From assembly GCA_963843645.1 (NCBI GenBank), contig CAWJLE010000003.1, forward strand, positions 1,302,001 to 1,366,000: a stretch of DNA of 64,000 bases. Reading direction: 5' to 3'. The position numbers and the translations under genes are program-made. Under the pieces are notes generated by a model. It did no database searches, was not told the DNA's origin, and saw only the letters and a list, made by a program, of their open reading frames with translations. Shown here piece by piece: positions 52,075 to 61,722 of the stretch. Within the stretch, counting starts at the first letter, position 1. The number at the start of each line of letters is the position of its first letter. Source of the stretch: CAWJLE01 sp963843645. GTDB taxonomy: Bacteria > Chloroflexota > Anaerolineae > DAOTYC01.

Positions 52075-53766
52075 ATGAAGACTTTGAGATCTGTAGTTTA
52101 TTTGGCTGTGGTGTTGGCTCTGTTGGTGCCGTCAGTGGCTGGAGCTGCCGCCCCGCAAGCCGCCGCCCACAACCCGGACAGCATCGTACGATGGACCGAA
52201 GACTGGCCCACCTACATCGACCCCGCTGTCGGGAACGATTTCTCGGACTGCCAGGCCCTGGTCAATATCTACGACAGCCTCGTCTTTCCGAAGCTTGACG
52301 GCTCGATCGCACCCGCTCTGGCAACTGAATGGAGCGTCTCTCCCGACAATCTCGAGTACACCTTCAAGTTGAGGCCGGATGTCAAGTTCCACAACGGCAA
52401 GATTCTGACGGCAGATGACGTCGTCTTCAGCACGAACCGCCTGCTGACAATCGGCGAGGGCTTCGCGTACTTGCTCAGCACAAAGGACAAGGACGGCAAC
52501 CTCGTGTCCGGCATCAAGTCCGTCGAAGCAGTCGATGCCAACACCGTCAAATTCACGCTGGCAAAGCCGTTTGGCCCGTTCGTGGCGGCACTGGTGCGCC
52601 TGTACATTCTGAACAAAGACGAAGTGATGGCGCACATCGACAAGAACGCCAAGACAACGTATGGTGACATGGGCGACTACGGCAAGACCTGGCTGTTGAC
52701 CAACGACGCCGGCAGTGGTCCCTACATGGTCAAAGAAGTCAAGATGGAAGAGTACGTCATCGGCGAGAAGTTCGATGACTGGTGGGGCGGCTGGGACAAG
52801 GACGCGCCTGACTTCTTCAAGGAGTCCGCTTACCCTGGTGAGGTCACTGTGCGCACCCTGATGAAGAACCGGGAACTGGAAATCAGCTCGGAAACGCTCC
52901 CGCAGGAAGGTTATCGGACCCTGGAGCAGATCGACGGAATTAGCGCGACCGCCTACCTTGCCCCGCACAATCTTCAGATCATGCTGAACACGAAGGTCGC
53001 CCCCACGGATGACGTTCACTTCCGTCGCGCCCTGGCCTACGCCACAGACTACAACGTAATCACCACGGACATCTGGCCGGCATACAAGCAGGCCGTCGGT
53101 CCTGTGCCTCAGACTCTGCCGGGCGCCAACCCGAATACGTTCCAGTTCACGCGCGACCTGGAGAAGGCCAAGGCCGAACTGGCCCAGTCCAAGTACGCCA
53201 ACGAACTGGATAAGTACACCTTCTCGCTTTCGTGGTGCGCTGAAGTGCCTGATGAAGAGCGCGTGGCCCTGTTGTTCCAGAGCAACGCCGCCGATCTCGG
53301 CATCAACGTCGAAATCTTCAAGAAACCCTTCGGCTCCATGATCGCCGACGCCCAGAGCGTCGAGACCACGCCCAACGGGTCCGTCGTCTACGTGGCCGCC
53401 CACTACAACGAAGCCGGCTCGATGCTGGAGACGCGCTACCACTCCAAGTCCCAGGGCACCTGGGAGCAGTGTGAGTGGTTGGGCAGCCCTGAGGTCGACG
53501 CTGCAATCGAAGACGCCCTGGCGACCGTGGACCAGAAGGCGCGGTTCGAGAAGTACCAGAAGATCCAGGACATGATCGTCGAGTTGTGCCCCACCATTTG
53601 GCTGGCCGATCAGGCTCAGGAGTTCGCGTATCAGGACTACATCGAGTGGCCTGTTATGCAGCGAGTCGCCGCCAATGAACCCGTCGCACCGGTAATGGGT
53701 TACAGCCACTGGATGCACGACGTCAAGATGAACCTGGACAGGCGGGCTGAGTTGCTGAATCAGTAA
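52075..53766 (+). CDS. ABC transporter substrate-binding protein, peptide/nickel family (SBP_bac_5)
   Basis: 563 residues from ATG 52075 (ggggaggt upstream). Signal peptide SVVYLAVVLALLVPSVAGA, no lipobox Cys visible. Family-5 features: YIDPAVGNDFSDCQALVNIYD, the binding-site segment LEYTFKLRPDVKFHNGKILTADDVVFS, and RRALAYATDYNVI. It delivers a peptide-like or other solute to the permease encoded immediately downstream. A hairpin after the gene probably raises its expression over the permease genes. Confidence 0.93.
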   Translation: MKTLRSVVYLAVVLALLVPSVAGAAAPQAAAHNPDSIVRWTEDWPTYIDPAVGNDFSDCQALVNIYDSLVFPKLDGSIAPALATEWSVSPDNLEYTFKLRPDVKFHNGKILTADDVVFSTNRLLTIGEGFAYLLSTKDKDGNLVSGIKSVEAVDANTVKFTLAKPFGPFVAALVRLYILNKDEVMAHIDKNAKTTYGDMGDYGKTWLLTNDAGSGPYMVKEVKMEEYVIGEKFDDWWGGWDKDAPDFFKESAYPGEVTVRTLMKNRELEISSETLPQEGYRTLEQIDGISATAYLAPHNLQIMLNTKVAPTDDVHFRRALAYATDYNVITTDIWPAYKQAVGPVPQTLPGANPNTFQFTRDLEKAKAELAQSKYANELDKYTFSLSWCAEVPDEERVALLFQSNAADLGINVEIFKKPFGSMIADAQSVETTPNGSVVYVAAHYNEAGSMLETRYHSKSQGTWEQCEWLGSPEVDAAIEDALATVDQKARFEKYQKIQDMIVELCPTIWLADQAQEFAYQDYIEWPVMQRVAANEPVAPVMGYSHWMHDVKMNLDRRAELLNQ

Positions 53767-53794
53767 ATAGCAATCGAAGAACACGCGTCACATC

Positions 53795-53834
53795 CCCGAG
53801 GGGCGGCAGCGAACCACGCCCCCCTCGGGCTTTT
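53795..53834 (+). terminator. Intra-operon terminator between binding protein and permease
   Basis: cccgagggg (53795-53803) pairs with cccctcggg (53821-53829), followed by cttttg. It allows partial read-through, typical for excess binding protein. Confidence 0.7.
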
Positions 53835-53856
53835 GTAAGCGGGAAAGGAAGGCTCT

Positions 53857-54885
53857 ATGAGGTTAGGACCATTTATATTGCGCAGGCTAGGCCTTTCAAT
53901 ATTCGTTCTGTTCGGGCTCTCCATCATCATCTTTCTGATCGCCCGCATCGTTCCTGGGGATCCGGCGCGCATGGCCTTGGGGCCGAGGGCGCCGGCGGAC
54001 GTAGTGGAGCGACTCAGCAAGCAAATGAATCTGGACAAGCCCATACCCCAGCAGTACGTCTTGTGGTTGTGGGGTGTGGCGCACGGTGATCTCGGAGACT
54101 CATTGCTCACTCGCCGGCCGGTACTTCAGGACATCCGGGAGTACTTCCCTGCGACACTCGAGTTGGTGATCCTTACCGCAATTTTCATAATCGTCGCCGG
54201 CATCACTCTAGGCGTCCTGTCGGCCATGTATGCCAACACTTGGTTCGACAATCTGGTGCGCCTGTTTGCCTACGTTGGCATTGTTACGCCCGGTTTTGCC
54301 TGGGCTGTCATCTTCATGCTCGTATTCGGATTCGTCTGGCAGGTCTTTCCCACAGTCGGCCGCATCAGTGATAATCTGACCGCGCCCCCTGTGGTCACCG
54401 GGCTGATGACAGTGGACGGCCTGCTGGCTGGACGGCCCGACGTATTCTGGGACGTCCTCAAACATCTGATCCTGCCTGCCGCCGCACTGGCGATGGGCCC
54501 CATGTCTCAGGCTGCACGTATCACACGCTCCAGCATGGCCGAGAACCTGGGCAAGGATTACATCGCGTCAATGACGGCCTACGGAGTGCCCAACCGGGTG
54601 GTCACGACCAAGTACCTGCTGAAGCCGTCACTGATTCCGACCATCACCGTCATGGCAATGGACATCGCCGCCACTTTCGGAGTCGCTTTCCTGGTGGAAC
54701 AGGTCTTCAGCTACCCGGGCCTGTCCCGATACGGCCTTCAGACGATGCTGAATAAGGACGTGAACGCCATTGTCGGAGTGGTCATGGTTCTGGGGGTGAT
54801 ATTCGTTACGATCAACATCGCTGTCGACGTCATCGTGGCGTACCTTGATCCCCGCATTCGGCTGGTCGGTGGGAGGAACGTCTGA
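53857..54885 (+). CDS. ABC transporter permease, DppB-type
   Basis: 342 residues, about six membrane segments. N-terminus FILRRLGLSIFVLFGLSIIIFLI, PGDPARMALGPRAP and the inner-membrane EAA-like loop GKDYIASMTAYGVPN, followed by LKPSLIPTITVMAMDIAATFG. Forms the channel together with the next gene product. ATG 53857 has aaaggaag upstream. Confidence 0.95.
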   Translation: MRLGPFILRRLGLSIFVLFGLSIIIFLIARIVPGDPARMALGPRAPADVVERLSKQMNLDKPIPQQYVLWLWGVAHGDLGDSLLTRRPVLQDIREYFPATLELVILTAIFIIVAGITLGVLSAMYANTWFDNLVRLFAYVGIVTPGFAWAVIFMLVFGFVWQVFPTVGRISDNLTAPPVVTGLMTVDGLLAGRPDVFWDVLKHLILPAAALAMGPMSQAARITRSSMAENLGKDYIASMTAYGVPNRVVTTKYLLKPSLIPTITVMAMDIAATFGVAFLVEQVFSYPGLSRYGLQTMLNKDVNAIVGVVMVLGVIFVTINIAVDVIVAYLDPRIRLVGGRNV

Positions 54886-54887
54886 AA

Positions 54888-55793
54888 ATGACTGTGCGAG
54901 AGTTGACCCTGCAGAGCACTCCGGATAGCACCTGGGCCAGGCTGCTGGACTCGCTACACCAGGCCTGGTATAAATTCTCCAAAAACTGGCTGTCCGTATT
55001 GGGCTTGGCACTGGTGTTGTTGATCGTCTTTCTGGCCATTTTCGCCCCGCTGGTGACCCCGTATCCACAACACGCGGGTAAGTTCGTCGATTTTAAGAGC
55101 AAGAACCAGGCGCCTAGCTGGCAACACCTGATGGGGACCGACATATACGGTCGTGACGTCTTCAGCCGCGTCGTGTTCGCCTTTGGCAACGCACTTACGA
55201 TGGCGATGGGGGTACTCATCGTCAGTGTGCCCATCGGCATTCTGACGGGCCTCGCCGCCGGCTACTACGTTGGGACCAGGGTTGAAACGGTAATCATGCG
55301 CATCACCGACGTGTTCATCAGTATCCCGTCGCTGATCCTGGCCCTGAGCATCGCTGCGGTGCTGAAACCGACGCTGACCAACTCCATGATGGCAGTCACC
55401 GTCTCATGGTGGCCATGGTACACGCGGTTGACCTTCAGCCTGGCTTCATCGATCCGGAACGAATACTACGTGCAGGCGGCCGAGCTCACCGGCGCCGGCA
55501 AGATGCACATCCTGTTTCGTGAGATTCTGCCCAACTGCGCATCCTCAATCTTCACCAAGATGGCACTCGATGTGGGGTGGGTCATTCTGGTCGGCGCTTC
55601 CTTGAGCTTCGTGGGATTGGGAGAACAGCCGCCCAAGCCCGCCCTGGGCACGATGGTAGCCGATGGCGTCGTCCGCATGCCGGATCAGTGGTGGATCGCC
55701 GTGTTCCCCGCGATCGCGATTATGCTCATCGTGCTGGGCTTCAACTTGTTCGGCGATGGCATTCGCGACATGCTGACTCCGGAGGAGGGATAG
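54888..55793 (+). CDS. ABC transporter permease, DppC-type
   Basis: 301 residues with an N-terminal cytoplasmic stretch, one segment (LALVLLIVFLAIFAPLVTPY), then HLMGTDIYGRDVFSRVVFAFG and the permease core. The EAA loop is RNEYYVQAAELTGAGKMHILFREILPN. Starts 3 bp after the DppB stop with ggagg upstream. Confidence 0.95.
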   Translation: MTVRELTLQSTPDSTWARLLDSLHQAWYKFSKNWLSVLGLALVLLIVFLAIFAPLVTPYPQHAGKFVDFKSKNQAPSWQHLMGTDIYGRDVFSRVVFAFGNALTMAMGVLIVSVPIGILTGLAAGYYVGTRVETVIMRITDVFISIPSLILALSIAAVLKPTLTNSMMAVTVSWWPWYTRLTFSLASSIRNEYYVQAAELTGAGKMHILFREILPNCASSIFTKMALDVGWVILVGASLSFVGLGEQPPKPALGTMVADGVVRMPDQWWIAVFPAIAIMLIVLGFNLFGDGIRDMLTPEEG

Positions 55794-55799
55794 ACCACC

Positions 55800-56801
55800 A
55801 TGGCTGACATGCTCCTCGATGTGAAGAATCTGCACGTCTGGTACAACATGTATGGCGGCGCGCTGAAGGTCTTGCATGGGGTCAATTTTCAAGTCGGTTT
55901 CGGCGAAAAGGTTGGCCTCGTGGGCGAGACCGGGTGCGGCAAGACGACGGCAATGAAGACCGTGCTGCGCATTCTGGCTCGAAACGCGGTCATTCCCGAA
56001 GGTGAGGTTTTCGTTCACGGCAAGAACGTGCTCACCATGGGCTCTCACGACCTGGCCGACCTGCGAGGTCGGGGACTGTCCATGATCTTTCAGGACCCCA
56101 CTTCTGCGCTCAACCCTGTTTTCACGATCGGCCAGCAGCTGTTCGACGTCATCCGTTACTCTTCGGGCTCCTCCGACAACGGTCCGACGGACAAACGCGA
56201 GGTCGCCTTGCAGGCTTTGCGCGAGGCGCGTCTGCCGGACGCCGACCGCATGCTGGACAGTTACCCGATCCAGCTGAGCGGCGGCATGCGTCAGCGCGCC
56301 TGCATCGCATTCGCCATTGCCACTGCCCGCGATCTCCTGATCGCCGATGAGCCGACGACCAATCTGGACGTCACGATTCAAGACCAGGTGCTCCGCCTGA
56401 TCAAGGATCTGGTCGAGAAAAAGGGAACCTCGCTCGTCCTGATCACACACTCCCTCGGGCTGGCACGCGAGACCACGGATCGGGTTTACGTGATGTATGC
56501 CGGCAGCATGATCGAAGTGGCTCCCACCCGCGAGCTGTTCAAACATCCCTTGCACCCGTACACGAAGGGCTTGCTGGCATCCGTGCCTCGCCTGTCCGGA
56601 GGGGGCTTCGCGGAGGGCATCCCAGGCCGCATTCCGGATTATCGCAACCCACCAACCGGTTGTCGCTTCCATCCCCGCTGTCCGCGTGCCTTTGAGCGCT
56701 GCGCCCAAAGCATGCCTCCCTTCTACCAGGCGGAGAACGGGCACCAGGTTGCCTGCTACCTATACGCTGAACCCGGGGGGGAGGGACAAAAGGATGGCTG
56801 A
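55800..56801 (+). CDS. ABC transporter ATPase, DppD-type
   Basis: 333 residues. Walker A GETGCGKTTAMK, signature LSGGMRQRACIAFA, Walker B LLIADEPTTNLDV, H-loop ITHSLG. The oligopeptide-transporter C-terminal extension is present (NPPTGCRFHPRCP, with Cys residues, of the iron-sulfur type suggested for this family). Starts just after the DppC stop with ggaggaggg upstream and overlaps the next start by 8 bp. Confidence 0.95.
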   Translation: MADMLLDVKNLHVWYNMYGGALKVLHGVNFQVGFGEKVGLVGETGCGKTTAMKTVLRILARNAVIPEGEVFVHGKNVLTMGSHDLADLRGRGLSMIFQDPTSALNPVFTIGQQLFDVIRYSSGSSDNGPTDKREVALQALREARLPDADRMLDSYPIQLSGGMRQRACIAFAIATARDLLIADEPTTNLDVTIQDQVLRLIKDLVEKKGTSLVLITHSLGLARETTDRVYVMYAGSMIEVAPTRELFKHPLHPYTKGLLASVPRLSGGGFAEGIPGRIPDYRNPPTGCRFHPRCPRAFERCAQSMPPFYQAENGHQVACYLYAEPGGEGQKDG

Positions 56802-57789
56802 CGAAAAGCTAGGCGACGACATCCTGGTTGCGGAAGGACTGGTCAAACATTTTCCCATCAACCGCTCGACTCTGCTCAAGAAGAAGTGGGTGGTGGTCAA
56901 GGCGGTCGACGGCATCGACTTTACGGTTAAGAAGGGTGAATGCCTGGGGCTGGTGGGTGAGTCGGGGTCAGGCAAGAGCACCACGGCATACACCGTCGTC
57001 GGCACGTATCCGCCGACCGGCGGGAAGCTGACTTTCAAAGGGCAAGACATTGCCCGGCCGGCAATTCACCGTCCACTGGCCCTAAAGAAGGACATCCAGA
57101 TCGTCTTTCAGGATCCGGGCTCGTCATTGAACCCGCGCCGAAGCATCGGTGATATCCTGCGGATGCCCCTGGCAGTGCATCAGATGGTGCCGTCCGGAGA
57201 GGCTACGGAGAAGCGCATCATCGAGCTGCTCAATCAGGTCGAGTTGCCGGCCAACTATCGCTTCAAGTCACCTACCGGCATCGGCGGCGGTGAACGGCAA
57301 ATGGTGGCTATCGCGCGAGCGTTGGCCACGAGGCCTTCGTTTATCGTTCTGGACGAGCCGACTTCGGCCTTGGACGTATCCGTCCAGGGCAAGATCATCA
57401 ACATGTTGATGCGTCTACAGCAGGAGTTCGACCTGACGTATCTGTTCATTACGCACGATCTGAGCCTCATGCGCAACGTCGCAACGCGCATCGCTATCAT
57501 GTACTGCGGGAAGATCGCCGAGGTGGCGCCGGCTGCCGAGTTCTTCCAGAACCCTCTGCATCCGTACACGCAGATGCTCCTGTCCTCAATTCCGGTCCTC
57601 TCGGACGAAGAAGAGGAAATGCGACCGAAGAAGATCCAGTCGATTGGAGAAATTCCCAGTCCGGTCGACGTTCCACCGGGCTGCAGCTTCAACACGCGCT
57701 GCCCATTAAGAACGGACATCTGCTTCACCGAGGACCCGGCGATGCGAGAAGTGGCGCCCGAACACTACGCGCGGTGCCATCGTATTTAG
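56794..57789 (+). CDS. ABC transporter ATPase, DppF-type
   Basis: 331 residues from ATG 56794, which overlaps the end of the previous gene. Walker A GESGSGKSTTAYT, signature GIGGGERQMVAIARAL (LSGGQ replaced by IGGGE), Walker B FIVLDEPTSALDV, H-loop ITHDLS. C-terminal extension: PPGCSFNTRCPLRTDIC. The altered signature motif is unusual but still carries the GG-E core. Pairs with the DppD-type subunit. Confidence 0.94.
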   Translation: MADEKLGDDILVAEGLVKHFPINRSTLLKKKWVVVKAVDGIDFTVKKGECLGLVGESGSGKSTTAYTVVGTYPPTGGKLTFKGQDIARPAIHRPLALKKDIQIVFQDPGSSLNPRRSIGDILRMPLAVHQMVPSGEATEKRIIELLNQVELPANYRFKSPTGIGGGERQMVAIARALATRPSFIVLDEPTSALDVSVQGKIINMLMRLQQEFDLTYLFITHDLSLMRNVATRIAIMYCGKIAEVAPAAEFFQNPLHPYTQMLLSSIPVLSDEEEEMRPKKIQSIGEIPSPVDVPPGCSFNTRCPLRTDICFTEDPAMREVAPEHYARCHRI

Positions 57790-57887
57790 AGTGGATTCAG
57801 TCGCCCCTTCGATAGCCGCAATTACCGAGGTGGGCGCAGAATTGAGCTTGCAGCATTCATCACTAAAGTTACGAGGAGGTAATCACA

Positions 57888-58937
57888 ATGCCGAGTACGT
57901 TGGATCTCGAAATCGCAGTAGGTGCATACAAGGTGGTCCATGACCTGCTCAAGATCAAGAAGGGCGAGAGCCTGCTGATCACCATCGACTCCGTCGGCTT
58001 CTGGCGCATCGCCGAAGAGACGGCGAAAGCGGGCGAGGCGCTGGGCGCGAAGGTGATGGTTGCGTGGCACTCCACGCCTCCGGGCTACGGCAAGGTAGGC
58101 GATCCGTACCTGCCCGACTCGCTTCACGCCGCCATTCCCAACACCGACGCCTGGGTAGAATACAACAACCAATGGCTGCTCTACTCGTCTCCGTGGGAAA
58201 AGGCACTCACCAATCCCGACCGCGTGCGCTATCTGTTCCTGGGCGGGTTGAATGAGGACCAGTTCGTACGCTGCGTCGGCAAGGTCAACCTGGACCTGCA
58301 AGACGAATTCCAGAACACCATCGTCGACCTGACCAAGAAGGCGCGCAAGATGCGCATCACGAACTCCGGCGGGACGGATGTCACCTTCGAAAATGATCCG
58401 AAGCGGCCGGTCCGCAGCGAGCTGTGGGCCCACAAGCCGGGTGCAACGTTCCTGATGGGGCAAATGGGCTGGGCGCCGATCGAGACGTCTGTGAACGGCA
58501 TCATCGCGTTCAACGGCTCCTTCTCCGGCGGCGGCGAGGCCGATCTGGGCGTGCTCTCGGAACCCATCGCCTTCCACATGACGGACGGAACGATCACCGA
58601 CATCACCGGCGGCGAGAACGCGAAATTCCTCAAGGGCTGGTTCAAACGCCTGAATGATCCTTTGATGTACAAAGTGGCGCACGTCTGCTACGGCTTCAAT
58701 CCCGGCGCCCGTCTGTCCGGGCTCTGCACCGAGGACGAGCGGGTCTGGGGCTCAACTGAATGGGGCTTCGGCTACCAGGGTCCGTTCTTCAACGGCGCGG
58801 GCAACAACGCCATCACGCACGTCGACGGCATTTGCCTCAACTCGTCGGTCTGGTGTGACGATGAGCAGATCATGGCCGAGGGCAAGCTGGTACATCCAAA
58901 ACTCGCCGAGCTCGCGGTGAAGATGGGCAAGCAGTAG
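57888..58937 (+). CDS. M29-aminopeptidase/NicX-like family protein, copy 1
   Basis: 349 residues of the superfamily shared by leucyl aminopeptidase (M29) and 2,5-dihydroxypyridine dioxygenase NicX. Near the N-terminus ITIDSVGFWRIAEETAKAG; candidate metal ligands are the His of YKVAHVCYGFNPG, the Glu residues of SELWAHK and RVWGSTEWGFG, and the C-terminal His-X-Asp of ITHVDG. Whether it hydrolyses peptides or opens an N-heterocycle cannot be told. Immediately followed by a close paralogue. ATG 57888 has gaggag upstream. Confidence 0.8.
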   Translation: MPSTLDLEIAVGAYKVVHDLLKIKKGESLLITIDSVGFWRIAEETAKAGEALGAKVMVAWHSTPPGYGKVGDPYLPDSLHAAIPNTDAWVEYNNQWLLYSSPWEKALTNPDRVRYLFLGGLNEDQFVRCVGKVNLDLQDEFQNTIVDLTKKARKMRITNSGGTDVTFENDPKRPVRSELWAHKPGATFLMGQMGWAPIETSVNGIIAFNGSFSGGGEADLGVLSEPIAFHMTDGTITDITGGENAKFLKGWFKRLNDPLMYKVAHVCYGFNPGARLSGLCTEDERVWGSTEWGFGYQGPFFNGAGNNAITHVDGICLNSSVWCDDEQIMAEGKLVHPKLAELAVKMGKQ

Positions 58938-58971
58938 CCGACCGACATCACGCGCTGAAAGGGAACGAAGC

Positions 58972-60018
58972 ATGCCGTCAACGTTAGATCTCGAAGTCAC
59001 GACCGCGGCGTACAAGGTCGTTGGTGAGCTCGCCGCGGTGAAGGCGGGCGAAAGCCTGCTCATCACCGTCGATTCGGCCGGCTGCTGGCGCATCGCCGAA
59101 GAATTGGCGAAAGCCGGCGAGGCGCTGGGAGCGAAGGTGATGGTCGCCTGGCACTCGACGCCCGTCGGCGTCGGCAAGGTCGGCGAGCCCTACCTGCCGG
59201 ACAGCCTCAAGGCTGCAATCCCGGAAACCGACGTGTGGCTGGAAGTCAACTACCAGTGGCTGGGCTACTCCACGCCCTACGAGCAGGCCCTGGTTCCGCC
59301 GAATCGGGTACGCTATCTCTGCCTGGACGGCCTGAATGAGGAGCGCATCGTGCGCTGCATCGGCAAGGTCGATCTGGCCGCACAGGACGCGTTTCAGAAC
59401 CGCGTGGTAGAGCTGACGCGCCAGGCGCGCCGTATGCACATCACCACTCCGGCGGGGACTGACGTTAGCTTTGAGAACGATCCGGATCGGCCGGTCCTCA
59501 GCGAGTTGTGGGCTCGGACGCCAGGCGCGCACTTCATGCTGGGCCAGATCGCCTGGGCGCCCATCGAGCGGACCATCGACGGCGACATCGTGTTCGATGG
59601 CTCCTTCTACGGCGGCGCGCCGGCCGACCTGCCGACGCTCAAGACGCCGATCACGTTTCACGTGAAAGAAGGCGTGTGCGTGGACATCACTGGCGGCGAA
59701 GAGGCGAAGCTCGTCCGCCAGTGGCTCGAGTCGCTGCACGATCCAAACATGTACCACGAGGCGCACATCTGCTACGGCTTCAACCCGGGCGCCAGAGCAT
59801 CAGGAATCTGCGTGGAAGACGAGCGCATCTGGGGAACCACGGAATGGGGCTTCGGCCATCAAGGGATCCAGTTCAATGCCGATGGCGTTCCGGCGGTCTC
59901 CCACCTGGACGGCATGAGCCTCAATTCGTCAGTCTGGCAGGACGGCGAGCAGATCATGGATGAGGGGCGAATCGTTCATCCTGAACTCGCACAGCTGGCG
60001 GCCAGGCTGGGGAAATAA
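58972..60018 (+). CDS. M29-aminopeptidase/NicX-like family protein, copy 2
   Basis: 348 residues, roughly 65% identical by eye to copy 1 over the whole length (MPSTLDLE start, GAKVMVAWHSTPVGVGK, GFNPGARASGICVEDERIWG, HLDG). The candidate metal ligands are kept: HEAHICYGFNPG, RIWGTTEWGFG and SHLDG. Tandem duplication 34 bp after copy 1. Differences cluster around residues 205-230 (YGGAPADLPTLK versus SGGGEADLGVLS), which may alter substrate range. Confidence 0.8.
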   Translation: MPSTLDLEVTTAAYKVVGELAAVKAGESLLITVDSAGCWRIAEELAKAGEALGAKVMVAWHSTPVGVGKVGEPYLPDSLKAAIPETDVWLEVNYQWLGYSTPYEQALVPPNRVRYLCLDGLNEERIVRCIGKVDLAAQDAFQNRVVELTRQARRMHITTPAGTDVSFENDPDRPVLSELWARTPGAHFMLGQIAWAPIERTIDGDIVFDGSFYGGAPADLPTLKTPITFHVKEGVCVDITGGEEAKLVRQWLESLHDPNMYHEAHICYGFNPGARASGICVEDERIWGTTEWGFGHQGIQFNADGVPAVSHLDGMSLNSSVWQDGEQIMDEGRIVHPELAQLAARLGK

Positions 60019-60171
60019 CAGACGCTCAGTCGCGTGCACGGGCCCGAGTCCTCCACCACAGCGGAGGACAGGGCCTGACAAAGCAGTCAGTCATCTAGTC
60101 TGCCCGCCTGCTACCCTCCTCCAGGGAGGGCGCGGGTGGGCTCTTAGTCATTTGTTCATCCGGGAGGTCAC

Positions 60172-61713
60172 ATGCGCATAGGCATCGATGTAGGCGGCAC
60201 CAACACGGACGCAGTCCTCATGGACGGACGCACGGTCCTTGGCGCGGCAAAAACACCCACAACCCCGAACGTTACCGACGGCATCGTCACCGCGCTCCGT
60301 CTGCTCATCGAGCAGACACGGCTCAGCCCGGAGGACATTCACGCGGTGATGCTCGGCACCACCCATTTCACCAACGCAGTCATCGAACGAAAGCACCTCA
60401 GTCCAACCGCCGCCATCCGCCTGGGCCTGCCCGCGACAGAGGCCATTCCCCCGCTTTCAGACTGGCCGGAGGACCTGCGCGAGGCGTTAGGCGGTCACTA
60501 CTACCTGGTCCACGGCGGCTACGAGTTCGATGGTCGCCTCATTGCACCGTTCGACGAGACCGAGATTCGTGAGGTCGCCGGCCGAATTCGCGACAAGGGC
60601 ATCAAAGCAGTAGCCATCTCCTGCGTCTTTTCACCGATCAACGCCGAGGAGGAGCAGCGGGCGGCCGCGATCGTCCGTGAGATCATCCCGGCCGCAAGCA
60701 TCACGCTATCGACCGCCATCGGCCGGCTGGGCCTGCTGGAGCGCGAGAATGCGGCCATCATCAACGCTTGCCTGGCCGAGGTGGCAAAGAGGACCGTCGC
60801 CGGCTTCGAGGCTGCGCTGCAGCAGATGAAGATTACAGCGCCGTTCTACCTCAGCCAGAACGACGGGACGCTGATGAACTCCAGTTTCGCGGAGGAGTAT
60901 CCGGTATTGACTTTCGCCAGTGGTCCCACGAATTCCATGCGCGGGGCCGCGTTCCTTTCCGGGCTCAAAGACGCACTGGTCATCGACGTAGGCGGCACGA
61001 CCTCCGACGTCGGCATGCTGCAGAAAGGCTTCCCCCGTGTGGCCTCACAGGCCGTCGATATCGGCGGCGTCCGCACCAATTTCCGTATGCCGGACGTGTA
61101 CTCGTTCGGCCTCGGCGGAGGCAGCATCGTCCGCACGGGCGACGGGCTCAAAGTCGGCCCGCAGAGCGTCGGTTACGAGATAACGACGAAAGCCATGATC
61201 TTCGGCGGTGACACCCTCACCACGACCGACATCGTAGTGGCGGGCGGACATCACGACATCGGCGACCGCGCGCGTGTGGGCCACATCAGCACCGAGGCTG
61301 TCGAGCGCGTGCTGGATCGGATCGAAGACATGGTCAACGTCGCCGTCGACCGGATGAAGACCAGCGCGGCGGCGATCCCGGTGATCGCCGTGGGCGGCGG
61401 CAGCATCCTCATCGTGCGGCCCATCGGCGGCGCGTCTGAGATCGTAACCCCGGAGAACTACGCCGTCGCCAACGCCATCGGCGCGGCCATCGCCCAGGTC
61501 GGCGGCGAAGTGGATCGCATTTTCACGCTCGGCGCTCTAACGCGCGAGGCCGCTTTGGAGGAAGCGAAAAACGAGGCCATCGATCGAGCCGTAGCCGCGG
61601 GAGCTGACCGGCAGACCGTCGAAGTCGTCGACGTCGAGGAAGTGCCGCTCGCGTACCTGCCCGGCAACGCCGTCCGCATCGCTGTCAAGGCCGTCGGCGA
61701 TCTCGCCATCTAG
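60172..61713 (+). CDS. Hydantoinase/oxoprolinase family protein (HyuA-like)
   Basis: 513 residues. Actin-like ATPase fold: MRIGIDVGGTNTDAVLMDG at the N-terminus, LGTTHFTNAVIER, FASGPTNSMRGA and VIDVGGTTSDVGML, then the SFGLGGGSIVR loop. Acts in ATP-dependent hydrolysis of hydantoin, oxoproline or related rings. It is a single A-type subunit; a B subunit (HyuB) is not in the window. gggaggtcac lies before ATG 60172. The adjacent DUF917 gene starts 9 bp after its stop, a conserved pairing. Confidence 0.92.
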   Translation: MRIGIDVGGTNTDAVLMDGRTVLGAAKTPTTPNVTDGIVTALRLLIEQTRLSPEDIHAVMLGTTHFTNAVIERKHLSPTAAIRLGLPATEAIPPLSDWPEDLREALGGHYYLVHGGYEFDGRLIAPFDETEIREVAGRIRDKGIKAVAISCVFSPINAEEEQRAAAIVREIIPAASITLSTAIGRLGLLERENAAIINACLAEVAKRTVAGFEAALQQMKITAPFYLSQNDGTLMNSSFAEEYPVLTFASGPTNSMRGAAFLSGLKDALVIDVGGTTSDVGMLQKGFPRVASQAVDIGGVRTNFRMPDVYSFGLGGGSIVRTGDGLKVGPQSVGYEITTKAMIFGGDTLTTTDIVVAGGHHDIGDRARVGHISTEAVERVLDRIEDMVNVAVDRMKTSAAAIPVIAVGGGSILIVRPIGGASEIVTPENYAVANAIGAAIAQVGGEVDRIFTLGALTREAALEEAKNEAIDRAVAAGADRQTVEVVDVEEVPLAYLPGNAVRIAVKAVGDLAI

Positions 61714-61722
61714 GAGGAATGC

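Noticed and set aside
49577..53784. Long minus-strand frames opposite the DUF917 and binding-protein genes
   Set aside because: Antisense shadows; no promoter or family motif.
55545..56744. 399-codon minus-strand frame
   Set aside because: Antisense to the DppC/DppD genes.
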